In this document: piece after piece, positions 16,866 to 24,904 of the stretch
Layout: every line of letters starts with the position of its first letter
Numbering within the stretch: the stretch's first letter is position 1
Assembly (NCBI RefSeq): GCF_009761675.1
Contig: NZ_QUZH01000003.1
Coordinates: forward strand, 1-64,000
Source: Bhargavaea sp. CC-171006
GTDB lineage: Bacteria > Bacillota > Bacilli > Bacillales_A > Planococcaceae
DNA length: 64,000 bases
Direction of reading: 5' to 3'
Position numbers and translations under genes: made by a program
The notes under the pieces: generated by a model
What the model was told of the DNA's origin: nothing
Databases searched by the model: none
Seen by the model: only the letters and a program-made list of their open reading frames with translations

Positions 16866-17411
16866 TCATTTCCGCGTCTGGAACTGTTTCTGGAATTCAT
16901 AACGGGACGTCCAGACGTCGATAAAGTCCGGTGCGAACGGTCCGCGCCGCTGTTTGATCCATCCGATCAGTTTATCGACGTTGCGCTTCAGGATTTTGTC
17001 GATGACGTCAGGATACTTCATTTTCGCCTTATGGTCTTCATACTCATCCTCATCCAGGATGTTGTATGACATGTCCGGAAATACCTTCACATCCAGGTCA
17101 TAGTCGATGTACTTGACCGTATTGTTATCAAAGACGAAGGGAGAGCTCATGTTGCAGTAGTAATAGACGCCGTCATCCCTCAGCATGCAGATGATATTGA
17201 ACCAATGCTGCGCATGGAAATAGACAATCGACGGTTCTCTTGTCAGCCAAGTGCGGCCGTCGGATTCGATGACCAGCGTGCGCTCGTTTGCTCCGATCAC
17301 TACATTGCGCGTTCCTTTCAGCACCGTCGTTTCCTGCCAGACCCGATGGATTTTTCCATCATGCTTGTAGCTGTGAATCTGGATCGTTTCCCCTTCTTTC
17401 GGGTTTGCCAT
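16866..17411 (-). CDS. ntdP: DUF402 nucleoside tri-/diphosphatase (YgaC/NtdP-like)
   Basis: This protein of about 181 residues belongs to the DUF402 family. The Staphylococcus aureus homologue was characterised as a nucleoside tri- and diphosphatase; B. subtilis YgaC is the orthologue. Conserved features are the [12 protein letters not shown] region (about residues 54-65), the YCN segment and the acidic metal-binding cluster [13 protein letters not shown] (about residues 103-115). The frame begins at 17417 (MIMANPKEG); the ATG at 17411 (MANPKEG) is better spaced from AAAGGTGGG. The gene lies upstream of ygaD in the same direction with a 67-bp gap. Confidence 0.85.
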   Translation of the reverse strand: MANPKEGETIQIHSYKHDGKIHRVWQETTVLKGTRNVVIGANERTLVIESDGRTWLTREPSIVYFHAQHWFNIICMLRDDGVYYYCNMSSPFVFDNNTVKYIDYDLDVKVFPDMSYNILDEDEYEDHKAKMKYPDVIDKILKRNVDKLIGWIKQRRGPFAPDFIDVWTSRYEFQKQFQTRK

Positions 17412-17493
17412 AATCAACCCACCTTTGTCTGACGGCTGTTCGGAATGTTTTTGTATCGTTCTATTATATCAATGAACCCCTGAAAGCGAAATC

Positions 17494-17527
17494 AAAAAGA
17501 GCCGGCAGGGCAAATTGCCCCGCCGGC
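17494..17527 (-). terminator. Terminator of sspE
   Basis: On the minus strand GCCGGC-centred stem (GCCGGCGGGGCAA / TGCCCTGCCGGC) is followed by TCTTTTT. Confidence 0.8.
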
Positions 17528-17548
17528 CGGTGGTTTCCATCCATTCCG

Positions 17549-17803
17549 TTATTTGTTGAAGCGATTGTTCGCGCGACCAGAGTTCTGCTGCTTTTTAGCT
17601 TCAGACTGCTGGTTTTGGCGACGAACCTGCTGCACGTCCGTTTCAGAACCGAACTCTTCGTTGCGGATCTGTTTGCGAACTTGCTGAATGTCCGTCTCAG
17701 TGCCAAATTCTTCACGCTGAGGCTGCTGCTGGTTGTTGCGCTGGTTGTTGCGTTGGTTGCGCTCATCCTGCTGGTTACGCTGCCTGTCGTTGTTCTTCGT
17801 CAT
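17549..17803 (-). CDS. sspE: Gamma-type small acid-soluble spore protein
   Basis: This 84-residue protein is rich in Gln, Asn and Arg. It carries two copies of the gamma-SASP repeat, EFGTETDIQQVRKQ near residue 32 and EFGSETDVQQVRRQ near residue 50; each holds the germination-protease cleavage region. Gamma-SASPs are forespore amino-acid stores degraded at germination; they do not bind DNA. The gene has a strong GGAGGTG ribosome site and a sigma-G-like promoter. It sits between mutY and ygaC; B. subtilis has fabL between mutY and sspE, which is absent here. This is direct evidence for a sporulating lineage. Confidence 0.95.
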   Translation of the reverse strand: MTKNNDRQRNQQDERNQRNNQRNNQQQPQREEFGTETDIQQVRKQIRNEEFGSETDVQQVRRQNQQSEAKKQQNSGRANNRFNK

Positions 17804-17826
17804 GGATTTCTCACCTCCGTGCTCAT

Positions 17827-17857
17827 TAAGATGGCTCGCAGGCGGGTGGAATATTCA
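17827..17857 (-). promoter_or_regulatory. Sigma-G-like promoter of sspE
   Basis: On the minus strand -35 TGAATA (17857-17852) and -10 CATCTTA (17833-17827) have an 18-bp spacer. They fit the forespore sigma-G pattern (GNATR, CATNNTA) and sit about 25 bp upstream of the start codon. Confidence 0.75.
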
Positions 17858-17949
17858 ACTGGATTTTTTTTTATTTTTCAAGGGTGGAAATCGGCTGCAG
17901 AGCAACTGCTCCCGGTGCGGTACACCTCTCGCCCTGCATATGCTCATAT

Positions 17950-18996
17950 TCAGAGCGCTGCCCGCACCTTTTTCGTGGGATTGGGCAAAGTAAGGGCATC
18001 AAGCTCCTCGGGCAGGAACCAGCCGCTCCGGTCCGCGGGTGTGCCACCATCCGGAACGGATGCAGTGTATGCAGTGACTTCCCAAATCCGGTGGGTGAAC
18101 ACATGCCGGAAACGGACCGCTTCTTCAATCGGGCCGACAGACAGGCCGTGGCGTTCCGAGATCATTCGGACAGCCTCTGCCGGATCCGCGGTTTCCGCAG
18201 TGGGAAACTGCCACATGCCTGCGAGCAGCCCTTCTTCCGGCCGCTGCTCCATGAGCAAGCGACCTTCCCGGTCCTGTACGGCGATGACTATATAGGGGTA
18301 AGACTGCTGTTTTTTCTTTTTCGATTTGACCGGAAGCTCTTCTTCCCTGCCTTCATGGTAAGCTCCGCAAAAATCCCTCACGGGGCACAGCAGGCACTTG
18401 GGCCGCCTCGGTGTGCAGACGACGGCCCCCAGTTCCATCAGTCCCTGGTTAAACGAGGAGGGATCTTCCGTGTCGATCAGATCCATGACCGCCTCTTCAA
18501 ACAGGCGGCGGGTCTTCGGCTTGGCGATATCTTCATCGATCAGCAAGATACGCGAGAGGACCCGCATGACGTTCCCGTCAACTGCCGGTGCCGGGATGCC
18601 GTAGGCGATGCTCATGACCGCGCCTTCCGTGTAGGGTCCGACACCTTTCAGCTTGCCGAACCGTTCCGGGTCAGCCGGCACCTCTCCGTAGGTTTCGTAG
18701 GCCTCCCGGACGGCCGATTGCAGATTTCTAGCCCGCGAATAATAGCCGAGCCCTTCCCACATTTTCATCAGTTCCTCTTCAGGAGCATAAGCAAGTTCCT
18801 TCATATCGGAAAATCGCTCTGTAAACCGGGCATAATAAGGGATGACCGTATCAACCCGGGTCTGCTGCAGCATCACTTCCGAAATCCAGATAAAATACGG
18901 GTTACTGGTGTGCCGCCACGGCAGGTCCCGCTTTTCTTCACGGTACCAGCCGGTCAGCGCTTCCCGGAATTCTTGTTTCCAATTCAGCGGCTTCAC
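17950..18996 (-). CDS. mutY: A/G-specific adenine DNA glycosylase
   Basis: This 348-residue base-excision enzyme removes adenine mispaired with 8-oxoguanine. The catalytic Glu40 is in WISEVMLQQTRVD. The helix-hairpin-helix (LKGVGPYTEGAV) is at about residues 116-127, with the catalytic Asp140 just after it. The 4Fe-4S cluster loop has Cys194, Cys201, Cys204 and Cys210 (C-X6-C-X2-C-X5-C). A C-terminal NUDIX-like domain (residues 230-345) recognises 8-oxoG. Corresponds to B. subtilis YfhQ, and is divergent from yfhP as in that species. Confidence 0.95.
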   Translation of the reverse strand: MKPLNWKQEFREALTGWYREEKRDLPWRHTSNPYFIWISEVMLQQTRVDTVIPYYARFTERFSDMKELAYAPEEELMKMWEGLGYYSRARNLQSAVREAYETYGEVPADPERFGKLKGVGPYTEGAVMSIAYGIPAPAVDGNVMRVLSRILLIDEDIAKPKTRRLFEEAVMDLIDTEDPSSFNQGLMELGAVVCTPRRPKCLLCPVRDFCGAYHEGREEELPVKSKKKKQQSYPYIVIAVQDREGRLLMEQRPEEGLLAGMWQFPTAETADPAEAVRMISERHGLSVGPIEEAVRFRHVFTHRIWEVTAYTASVPDGGTPADRSGWFLPEELDALTLPNPTKKVRAAL

Positions 18997-19107
18997 GTCT
19001 TGCCTCCTGTTCGTGTTATGCTACGATTACTCCAAAACATTCAAGGGTATATTATTGTGTAGATTCCGGACGCACAAAGCGCCCGGCAAGAAAGGGGGAT
19101 GGCGCAG

Positions 19108-20094
19108 ATGGATACGGGAACCCATATAGTGATGGGGCTTGCGCTGTGCGGACTCGCACAGGCCGACCCTCTTGTGGCAGAGCATGTGCCGACGGCGACC
19201 GCTGTCTATGCCGGCCTCATGCTCGGCTCCCAGGCACCGGATGTGGACACCGTCCTGAAGCTCAGGAACAACGCTGTCTATATCCGCAACCACAGGGGAT
19301 TCACCCATTCGATCCCGATGGTGCTCGCCTGGCCGCTCATCATCTCGCTCCCCCTCGCGCTGATCCTGCCTGAAGCGGATCTTCTCCATCTTTGGCTCTG
19401 GACACAGCTTGCTGTCTTTCTCCATGTGTTTGTGGATATATTCAATTCATACGGCACGCAGGCGCTCCGGCCGTTTTCAGAACAGTGGGTGGCACTCGGT
19501 GTCATCAACACCTTCGACCCGATCATCTTTTTTGCACATCTGGTGGCGCTCGCCGCCTGGTTTTTCGGTGCCGAACCGGTTCTGACGATGCTGATCCTGT
19601 ACGCATTGCTGGCGCTTTATTATTTTGTCAGGTTTTCCGTACAGGCGGCCGTCCGCCACGCCGTCCGGAAGACGATTCCGGATGCGGGCGATATCATCAT
19701 TGCTCCGACGATGCGGTTTTACCAGTGGCGCATAGCGGCATGCTCCGATACCCACCATTATGTGGGCCGGGCATACGGCCGCTCCATCACCATTCTCGAC
19801 AAGTTTCCGCGTCGGCCGATTCCGGACAACGAACTTGTCCGGACCGCTTTCACAGACCCGAATTTCCGGGCATTCATCGCATTCTCCCCAATCTACCGCT
19901 GGGAGATCACCGACCTTGGAACGGTCTGCGAAGTGCGGCTGATCGACCTTCGCTACCGCAGCAAGGAATATTATCCGTTTGTCGCCGTCGCTCATATCGA
20001 TGAGGAGATGGAGATCCGGAATTCATTCACCGGCTGGATCTTCAGCGAGGATAAATTAAGGAAAAAGCTGAGCTTCGCACACGAAGAGGGCTGA
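19108..20094 (+). CDS. yfhP: YfhP family membrane-bound metal-dependent hydrolase
   Basis: This 328-residue protein belongs to the LexA-binding/inner-membrane metal-dependent hydrolase family (YfhP, YdjM group). The N-terminal MDTGTHIVMG and GSQAPDVDT motifs and the NHRGFTHS segment (about residue 67) hold the conserved metal-binding His and Asp residues. Four or five hydrophobic segments lie between residues 70 and 180, then a soluble C-terminal part. I prefer the ATG at 19108, since AAAGGGGG is immediately against the ATG at 19099 and too close to use. B. subtilis YfhP has been linked to cell-surface and secondary-metabolite phenotypes; its enzyme activity is not established. A dispersed repeat starts 2 bp after the stop. 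Confidence 0.85.
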   Translation: MDTGTHIVMGLALCGLAQADPLVAEHVPTATAVYAGLMLGSQAPDVDTVLKLRNNAVYIRNHRGFTHSIPMVLAWPLIISLPLALILPEADLLHLWLWTQLAVFLHVFVDIFNSYGTQALRPFSEQWVALGVINTFDPIIFFAHLVALAAWFFGAEPVLTMLILYALLALYYFVRFSVQAAVRHAVRKTIPDAGDIIIAPTMRFYQWRIAACSDTHHYVGRAYGRSITILDKFPRRPIPDNELVRTAFTDPNFRAFIAFSPIYRWEITDLGTVCEVRLIDLRYRSKEYYPFVAVAHIDEEMEIRNSFTGWIFSEDKLRKKLSFAHEEG

Positions 20095-20095
20095 A

Positions 20096-20262
20096 AACAA
20101 AAGCGCAAGCGCCCGTTCAGCAACGTACAAACTGGAGCCCTTCGCAATGAGATAAAGGAAACACGGCGAGGAACGAGCCGATGTTGACTTATCGCAGTCT
20201 GGAAGTGGCCAACACGTGAATAATATGATCCACAGAGTAAAGTTTTAGAATTCCCTATGCTA
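20096..20262. repeat. Dispersed 101-bp element, copy 1, with shared tail
   Basis: Positions 20096-20196 match 51758-51858 at 97 of 101 bases by my alignment. The element begins AACAAAAGCGCAAGCGCCCG. A related tail with GATCCACAGAGT follows up to about 20262, but the middle piece present in copy 2 is missing. It starts 2 bp after the yfhP stop and ends before a terminator, so it is probably part of the yfhP 3' untranslated region. No reading frame of interest. Confidence 0.9.
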
Positions 20263-20269
20263 CAAGGGA

Positions 20270-20302
20270 AACCGCCGGACCGGGTTGGCCTGGCGGTTTT
20301 TT
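20270..20302 (+). terminator. Terminator downstream of yfhP and its repeat
   Basis: AACCGCC / GGCGGTT stem with additional inner pairs, followed by TTTTTT on the plus strand. It is positioned to end the yfhP transcript after the dispersed repeat. Confidence 0.75.
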
Positions 20303-20313
20303 CGTGTGCGGAT

Positions 20314-20592
20314 TCAGTGAAGCATCCCATCTTTCCCGAGCAGTTCCCTGATCCTCGGGTTCGAAGCGACAAACTCATCAAGCCGGTTCCCATAGGCGTC
20401 AATCCAGCGCATAATCATCTGGGAAACTTGTTCTTCGTCCATCATCCCGTACCCGGCTTTGGCATAGGAGGATTCAATGTCAGACGCCATGAGTTCGATC
20501 CAGGTTCTCGCCTTGTGGGCGGACAGCTGAGCGTTGCCATCCATCAGGCGGACTGCCAGACGTTCGATCAGATCCGGTGACATCCGGTTCAC
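20314..20592 (-). CDS. yfhJ: YfhJ family (WVELL) protein
   Basis: This small protein of 89-92 residues matches the YfhJ family; the diagnostic segment reads TWIELMASDIESSYAKAGY here. It looks soluble and largely helical. Function is unknown. GTG at 20592 overlaps the yfhH stop by 4 bp; ATG at 20583 is the alternative. An AAGGGG ribosome site lies only 2 bp before the GTG and 11 bp before the ATG, so the ATG is a real possibility. The order recX, yfhH, yfhJ is as in B. subtilis (without yfhI). Confidence 0.88.
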   Translation of the reverse strand: MNRMSPDLIERLAVRLMDGNAQLSAHKARTWIELMASDIESSYAKAGYGMMDEEQVSQMIMRWIDAYGNRLDEFVASNPRIRELLGKDGMLH

Positions 20593-20918
20593 TTCCCCTT
20601 CTTGAGATTCTGGAGCATCGAGATCGGCAAAGCTTCCGTATGCAGTTCGCCGCCGAGCCGGTGACCCCAGGCAAACCGTCCCTTCAGATAGTCCACTTGG
20701 AAGAAGTTTCCTTCATCACCGAGGATCCGGTACACTTCCCCCGGAATGATCTCTTTCGGGTCCATCATATAAGCCTGCGCCATCAGCGCCTTCCGTTCGT
20801 ATACCGCAAATTCATTGATGATGCCGAGCTGCTCGGCCTTGCGGGCCTTTTCCTTCAGGCGCGCGATTTCCTGCCTGAGTTCGTGCTCGGTCATTTCGCT
20901 GTAATTTTTCTCACTCAT
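20589..20918 (-). CDS. yfhH: YfhH family protein (DUF1811)
   Basis: This 109-residue protein matches YfhH: a charged N-terminal helix (EMTEHELRQEIARLKEKARKAE), then a beta-rich domain containing IPGEVYRILGDEGNFFQVDY. I place the start at ATG 20918, which overlaps the recX stop by 8 bp; the frame runs open to 21146, but that part is the recX gene in another frame. Function is not known. Translational coupling with recX suggests a shared operon recX-yfhH-yfhJ. Confidence 0.88.
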   Translation of the reverse strand: MSEKNYSEMTEHELRQEIARLKEKARKAEQLGIINEFAVYERKALMAQAYMMDPKEIIPGEVYRILGDEGNFFQVDYLKGRFAWGHRLGGELHTEALPISMLQNLKKGK

Positions 20919-21729
20919 TTTCCAATTCTTCCTCCTTCGCCTCGATGAACCGGCTGATCCGATCCGGCGGGATGCCCTTCTGGTACATCGCCTGCTGCAC
21001 ACGGCGCCGGAGTTCTTTGCCGCTGTGCTTTCTGCTGTAGGTGCGCCAGGCTTTTTCGCCTGTTTTTTCCGTGAGCTCGTCCCATTCGTCTTCTTCAGGC
21101 TCGAGATCGGTTTCAATCCTCTCGATGGCCGTGCTGATGATGTCATAGGAATAACCTTTTCGCATGAGTGAGTCCTGGATTTTCTGACGGATCTGCTGTG
21201 GCGTCTTTCCTGAAGAGCGTGCGGCGATCTTCCCCGCCAGTTCTTCCGCCAGCTTCAGCTGCTCCTCCTCGGGAAACGCGTCAAGGGCTTCTTCCTGGAG
21301 CTCCTTGCTGATTCCCTTCCGGACCAGTTCCTGCCTGATTGCTCCAGGGCCTTTTTTGGCGGTCCGCTTGCGTGTCTCGAGAAGCGCCTTTGAAAACGAG
21401 TCGTCGTCGAGGAACTTCTGCTCCTTCAGCTTATTGATGGCCTCCAGCGCCACCGCCTCGCCGAATCCCGATGCCATCAGTTTCTCCTTCACTTCATGCT
21501 CGCTGCGCATCCGGAATCCGAGAAAATGAAGCGCCTTATTGTAAGCTTTGCGGATCTCGTCGCCAAAGATGATCTCATCGATCTCCCAATCGTCGAGCAC
21601 TTTGCCCTTGGTCAGGCCGAACTGGATCAGCACCTGCTCATCGGCGCTGAATGAATACTTTCCGTCCAGGAAAATATTATATCGTTCCGCATTGTTTTTC
21701 TGCGTTGAAATCTTGGTGATTTCGGGCAT
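20911..21729 (-). CDS. recX: Recombination regulator RecX
   Basis: This 272-residue protein is the long Bacillales form of RecX. It binds RecA filaments and modulates strand exchange. Three-helix RecX repeats run from about residue 60 to the end; the signature segment AYNKALHFLGFRMRSEHEV is near residues 71-89. ATG 21729 (MPEITKIST) has GGGGG eight bases upstream, so I do not extend to 21744. It corresponds to B. subtilis YfhG and is divergent from yfhF. Confidence 0.92.
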   Translation of the reverse strand: MPEITKISTQKNNAERYNIFLDGKYSFSADEQVLIQFGLTKGKVLDDWEIDEIIFGDEIRKAYNKALHFLGFRMRSEHEVKEKLMASGFGEAVALEAINKLKEQKFLDDDSFSKALLETRKRTAKKGPGAIRQELVRKGISKELQEEALDAFPEEEQLKLAEELAGKIAARSSGKTPQQIRQKIQDSLMRKGYSYDIISTAIERIETDLEPEEDEWDELTEKTGEKAWRTYSRKHSGKELRRRVQQAMYQKGIPPDRISRFIEAKEEELENE

Positions 21730-21840
21730 TATCCGTACCCCCAATCTTCCTTTCCATTATACCTGTTCGGGGAGATTCCTTCATCCATGCGGCATGGATG
21801 GTAAAACGGGTATACTGGTTGAAAATGGAGGGATGCCGAC

Positions 21841-22740
21841 ATGAGAGTGGCCATAGCGGGAGGGACCGGATTCCTCGGTTCCGTCCTGGTGAGACTGCTG
21901 AAAGAAAACGGACATGAGGCCATCATCCTGACGAGAAGGTCGGAAGCCTCAGATAATCCCCGGATGGTCGGGTACCTTTCTGAAGGTGCCAGGCCCGAGC
22001 GGGAACTCAAAGATATCGATGCATTTGTCAACCTGGCCGGCACCTCGATCAATGCCGGAAGATGGACGGAACAAAGGAAGCAGGACATCCTTACAAGCCG
22101 GATTACGGCGACAGATGAGATTGTCAGGATCATCCGGTCCATGAAAAAGAAGCCGGATGTGCTCGTAAATGCAAGTGCCATCGGTCTTTATCCGACGTCA
22201 GAAACCGCCATCTACAATGAAGAAGGCGACTCAGGCAACGATTTTCTTGCAGATGTCGTGAAAACTTGGGAGCACCGGGCCGCGGAAGCCGGCAAAGAAG
22301 GTGTCCGGACCGTGTTTATGCGGTTCGGCGTGATCCTGGGCAAAAACGACGGAGCCCTGCCGCTGATCACGCTGCCTTACCGCCTTTACGCCGGCGGAAC
22401 GGTCGGCACCGGCCGGCAGTGGGTCAGCTGGATACATGTGCTGGATGCGGCGCGAGCCATCCTGTTCGCATTAGAAAACGACTCGGTCAGAGGGCCTGTC
22501 AACACTGTGGCACCGAACCCGCTCCGCATGAAAGAGTTTGGCCGGACGGTCGGCCGTGTACTCGGCAGGCCGCACTTCCTGCCGGTTCCCTCCTTCGCAC
22601 TGAAAGTGGCACTCGGGGAAAAAAGCAAGCTTGTCCTGGAGGGCCAGCGCGTTGCACCGTCAAAGCTCGGCAGCCTTGGTTTCCGCTTTCTGTATCCCGA
22701 TGCAGAAGAGGCGCTCCGCGAAATTTTAAAAAACGAATAA
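21841..22740 (+). CDS. yfhF: TIGR01777-type epimerase/SDR family protein
   Basis: This 299-residue protein is an extended short-chain dehydrogenase/reductase of the SDR39U1 (YfcH/YfhF) group. The NAD(P)-binding motif IAGGTGFLGS is at residues 5-14. The conserved FVNLAGTSI segment is near residue 63. A C-terminal DUF1731-like region follows after residue 245. The substrate is unknown throughout the family. ATG 21841 has GGAGGG upstream. An inverted repeat CATCCATG-CGG-CATGGATG lies just upstream of its probable -10 (TATACT, 21811-21816). Synteny with recX is conserved. Confidence 0.88.
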   Translation: MRVAIAGGTGFLGSVLVRLLKENGHEAIILTRRSEASDNPRMVGYLSEGARPERELKDIDAFVNLAGTSINAGRWTEQRKQDILTSRITATDEIVRIIRSMKKKPDVLVNASAIGLYPTSETAIYNEEGDSGNDFLADVVKTWEHRAAEAGKEGVRTVFMRFGVILGKNDGALPLITLPYRLYAGGTVGTGRQWVSWIHVLDAARAILFALENDSVRGPVNTVAPNPLRMKEFGRTVGRVLGRPHFLPVPSFALKVALGEKSKLVLEGQRVAPSKLGSLGFRFLYPDAEEALREILKNE

Positions 22741-22763
22741 TCCCAAGCCTCTTGCGCAACCTA
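22734..22763 (+). promoter_or_regulatory. Possible sigma-G promoter of pdaA
   Basis: CGAATA and CAACCTA with a 17-bp spacer resemble the forespore pattern GNATR / CATNNTA with one mismatch in the -10. B. subtilis pdaA is forespore-expressed, which fits. The -10 overlaps the first arm of the yfhF terminator. Confidence 0.4.
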
Positions 22764-22787
22764 ACGAAAAACGAAAGGTTGCGTTTT
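22755..22787 (+). terminator. Terminator of yfhF
   Basis: An 8-bp stem CGCAACCT / AGGTTGCG is followed by TTTT, 14 bp past the yfhF stop. It ends only 3 bp before the pdaA start codon. Confidence 0.75.
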
Positions 22788-22790
22788 ATT

Positions 22791-23585
22791 ATGCTCAGAA
22801 ACCATATCGCCGGTTTTATGCTGGCTTCGGTCCTGATTGCCGCGGGGCTGGTGATGAGCCCGTTCACTGCGGAGGCGGGCGAATTCCACTGGGGCTTCAA
22901 AAAGGCTACTGACGGAATCCCGCCGGATGCAGGCGCGGAGATGAACACCCTCCTTGAGAATAACGGCGCGCTCTACAAAGGCTCGCCGGACAAGAAAATC
23001 GTCTACCTTACGTTCGACAACGGCTACGAGGCCGGGTATACCGAATCGATCCTGGATACGCTTAAAAAAGAAGACATATCCGCGACCTTCTTCCTGACGG
23101 GACATTACCTGAACAGCGCGGATGGCCTCGTCAAACGAATGGTCAAGGACGGACACACGATCGGCAACCACTCGTACGGGCATCCGAATATGGCAAAAAT
23201 GTCTCCTGCGGAAATGGAGGCCGAATGGAAAAAGTTCGATGACCGCCTCCGCGAAGTCGCCGGCGTCGAGCGGACGCATTACGCCCGGCCGCCGGAAGGG
23301 ATCTTCAACGAGCAGGTGCTCAAGACCGGCAACAAGCTCGGCTATCGCCATATCTTCTGGTCGGTGGCGTACATCGACTGGCACCGGGACAGGAAACAGG
23401 GCGGCCAGTATGCTTATAATGAACTGATGAAGCAGCTTCATCCGGGCGCGGTCATCCTCATGCATACCGTCTCCCCGGACAACTCCGACGGACTGCCTGA
23501 CTTTATCCGGGATGCCAAAAAACAGGGCTACACATTCGGGACGCTGGATGAGCTGGTAGAAGAGGCATTCATGCCGGATATGTAA
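22791..23585 (+). CDS. pdaA: Delta-lactam-biosynthetic de-N-acetylase PdaA
   Basis: This 264-residue secreted enzyme removes acetyl groups from muramic acid so that muramic-delta-lactam, required for spore cortex hydrolysis at germination, can form. A signal peptide spans about residues 1-29. The deacetylase motifs are TFDNGYE (Asp76), GNHSYGHP (His127 and His131) and a late His in LMHTVSPDN. The length equals B. subtilis PdaA (263). The frame extends far upstream but that is the yfhF region. The ATG at 22791 lacks a strong Shine-Dalgarno (GAAAGG about 14 bp away). It is a second sporulation marker in the window. Confidence 0.9.
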   Translation: MLRNHIAGFMLASVLIAAGLVMSPFTAEAGEFHWGFKKATDGIPPDAGAEMNTLLENNGALYKGSPDKKIVYLTFDNGYEAGYTESILDTLKKEDISATFFLTGHYLNSADGLVKRMVKDGHTIGNHSYGHPNMAKMSPAEMEAEWKKFDDRLREVAGVERTHYARPPEGIFNEQVLKTGNKLGYRHIFWSVAYIDWHRDRKQGGQYAYNELMKQLHPGAVILMHTVSPDNSDGLPDFIRDAKKQGYTFGTLDELVEEAFMPDM

Positions 23586-23597
23586 TATAACGAACAA

Positions 23598-23628
23598 ACG
23601 GCAAGGACCCACTCGTCCTTGCCGTTTC
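23598..23628. terminator. Bidirectional terminator between pdaA and the MFS gene
   Basis: A perfect 11-bp stem (ACGGCAAGGAC / GTCCTTGCCGT) with a 6-nt loop lies between convergent genes. T-rich flanks are short. Confidence 0.7.
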
Positions 23629-23656
23629 CCATATATGTATTTCGGCTGGCCCCTCT

Positions 23657-24820
23657 TCACACTTCCTTCGGCTTCGTCTTCCCGAACAGAAAGACGGCGA
23701 AAAGCGCAGCGACAAAAAGGGAGATGAAGGTCAGATAACTTGTTCCCGATTCGACGATGACACCGCCCAGAATCGGTCCTGAAAGGCTCCCGATACTAAA
23801 GAAAATTCCGCACAGGAGATTGCCCATCGGCAAAAACGGTTTGGGGGTCAGGTCAGTCATATATGCGATGCCGAGCGTGAACGTGGAACCGACCAGCATT
23901 CCCGCTATCATGACTGCAGCCAGCACGCCCCATTCGCTGCTTCCGGCAAGGCCGCCGGCAAAGAAGGAGAAAATCCCGCCGATCAGCGCAAGCAGCAACA
24001 CATTGCGCCGGCCGATCCGGTCACTCAGCATGCCTAGCGGTATCTGGGACAGGATTGCCCCGACCGAGAAGGATGCAAGGATCACCGAAACCATTCCGAC
24101 ATCGATTCCCGTCCTTAGGGCATACACCGGGTAGATGGCATTCAGCGAAGACTCCAGAAACCCGTATCCGAATGGCGGAATAAACGCGACCCACGCATAT
24201 TTCATCGTCGTAAGCACCCTTGTGTGAAACTTCATTGCCGCTTCCTTTTCCTGAACGGCTTCCGGCCGGCCGTTGTCCAGGAAAAAGACGAGCGACCAGG
24301 CAGTCATGCAAAGCACTCCCGACACGATGAACGGCAGCCCTTCAAAAATACCGATCAGCGGGACGAAAAGCGGGCCGACGGCGAAACCGGCACTGAACAT
24401 GAGACCGTAGACGGCGATGTTGCGACCGAGCCTCGCCTGAGGAGAAGTGCTCGTAATCCACGTCTGGGTGGCGAAATGAAGCGCATTGTCCCCCATTCCG
24501 ATCAGCAGACGGAGGATGAACCAGAAGGTCACACTCTTATAGAGGGGAAACAGGAAAAGTGCCAGGAACACGGTCAGGCCGCCCACTACAATGACCGGCT
24601 TGTAGCCGAACCGCCTGAGCGGCGCCTCCATGAACGGGGAGATCAGCAATGTCCCGATATAAAGACCTGTCGCATTCAGCCCGTTCAGCGTGGATGAAAC
24701 CCCGTCCTGTTCAAAAATGACCGAAATCAGAGGCAGGAGCATGCCTTGAGAGAATCCTGATATGGATACGATGATGACGAGAATCCAGAATCTCGTCCTT
24801 TCCGAAAGCCGTGCAGCCAA
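23657..24820 (-). CDS. Major facilitator superfamily transporter
   Basis: This 387-residue membrane protein has 12 predicted helices. The MFS loop motif between helices 2 and 3 is degenerate (EAPLRRFGYKP), and a second copy after helix 8 reads GMLSDRIGRRNVL. Closest in style to drug-efflux-like Bacillus MFS proteins such as YfkF; the substrate is unknown. I place the start at TTG 24820 because GGGAGG lies about 8 bp before it; the open frame reaches an ATG at 24850, upstream of that site. It is divergent from the OsmC-family gene. Confidence 0.85.
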   Translation of the reverse strand: MAARLSERTRFWILVIIVSISGFSQGMLLPLISVIFEQDGVSSTLNGLNATGLYIGTLLISPFMEAPLRRFGYKPVIVVGGLTVFLALFLFPLYKSVTFWFILRLLIGMGDNALHFATQTWITSTSPQARLGRNIAVYGLMFSAGFAVGPLFVPLIGIFEGLPFIVSGVLCMTAWSLVFFLDNGRPEAVQEKEAAMKFHTRVLTTMKYAWVAFIPPFGYGFLESSLNAIYPVYALRTGIDVGMVSVILASFSVGAILSQIPLGMLSDRIGRRNVLLLALIGGIFSFFAGGLAGSSEWGVLAAVMIAGMLVGSTFTLGIAYMTDLTPKPFLPMGNLLCGIFFSIGSLSGPILGGVIVESGTSYLTFISLFVAALFAVFLFGKTKPKEV

Positions 24821-24904
24821 ATGTTGAAGCCTCCCGCGCCGGCATTCCATTCGAATCCGGCAGTCAAATCCTGTACAATTCTATCATACCAAGGAGGGAT
24901 TCAG

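Noticed and set aside
17884-19062. A 392-codon plus-strand frame over mutY
   Set aside because: mutY on the other strand has all catalytic and cluster residues. The plus-strand frame is a high-GC shadow without a recognisable domain.
20900-21146. An extended 185-residue YfhH with an Arg/Ser/Lys-rich N-terminus
   Set aside because: The extra N-terminus is the recX gene read in another frame. ATG 20918 gives the usual family length.
22266-22790. An extended 439-residue PdaA
   Set aside because: The upstream part is yfhF in another frame. A signal peptide begins at 22791 and the length then equals B. subtilis PdaA.
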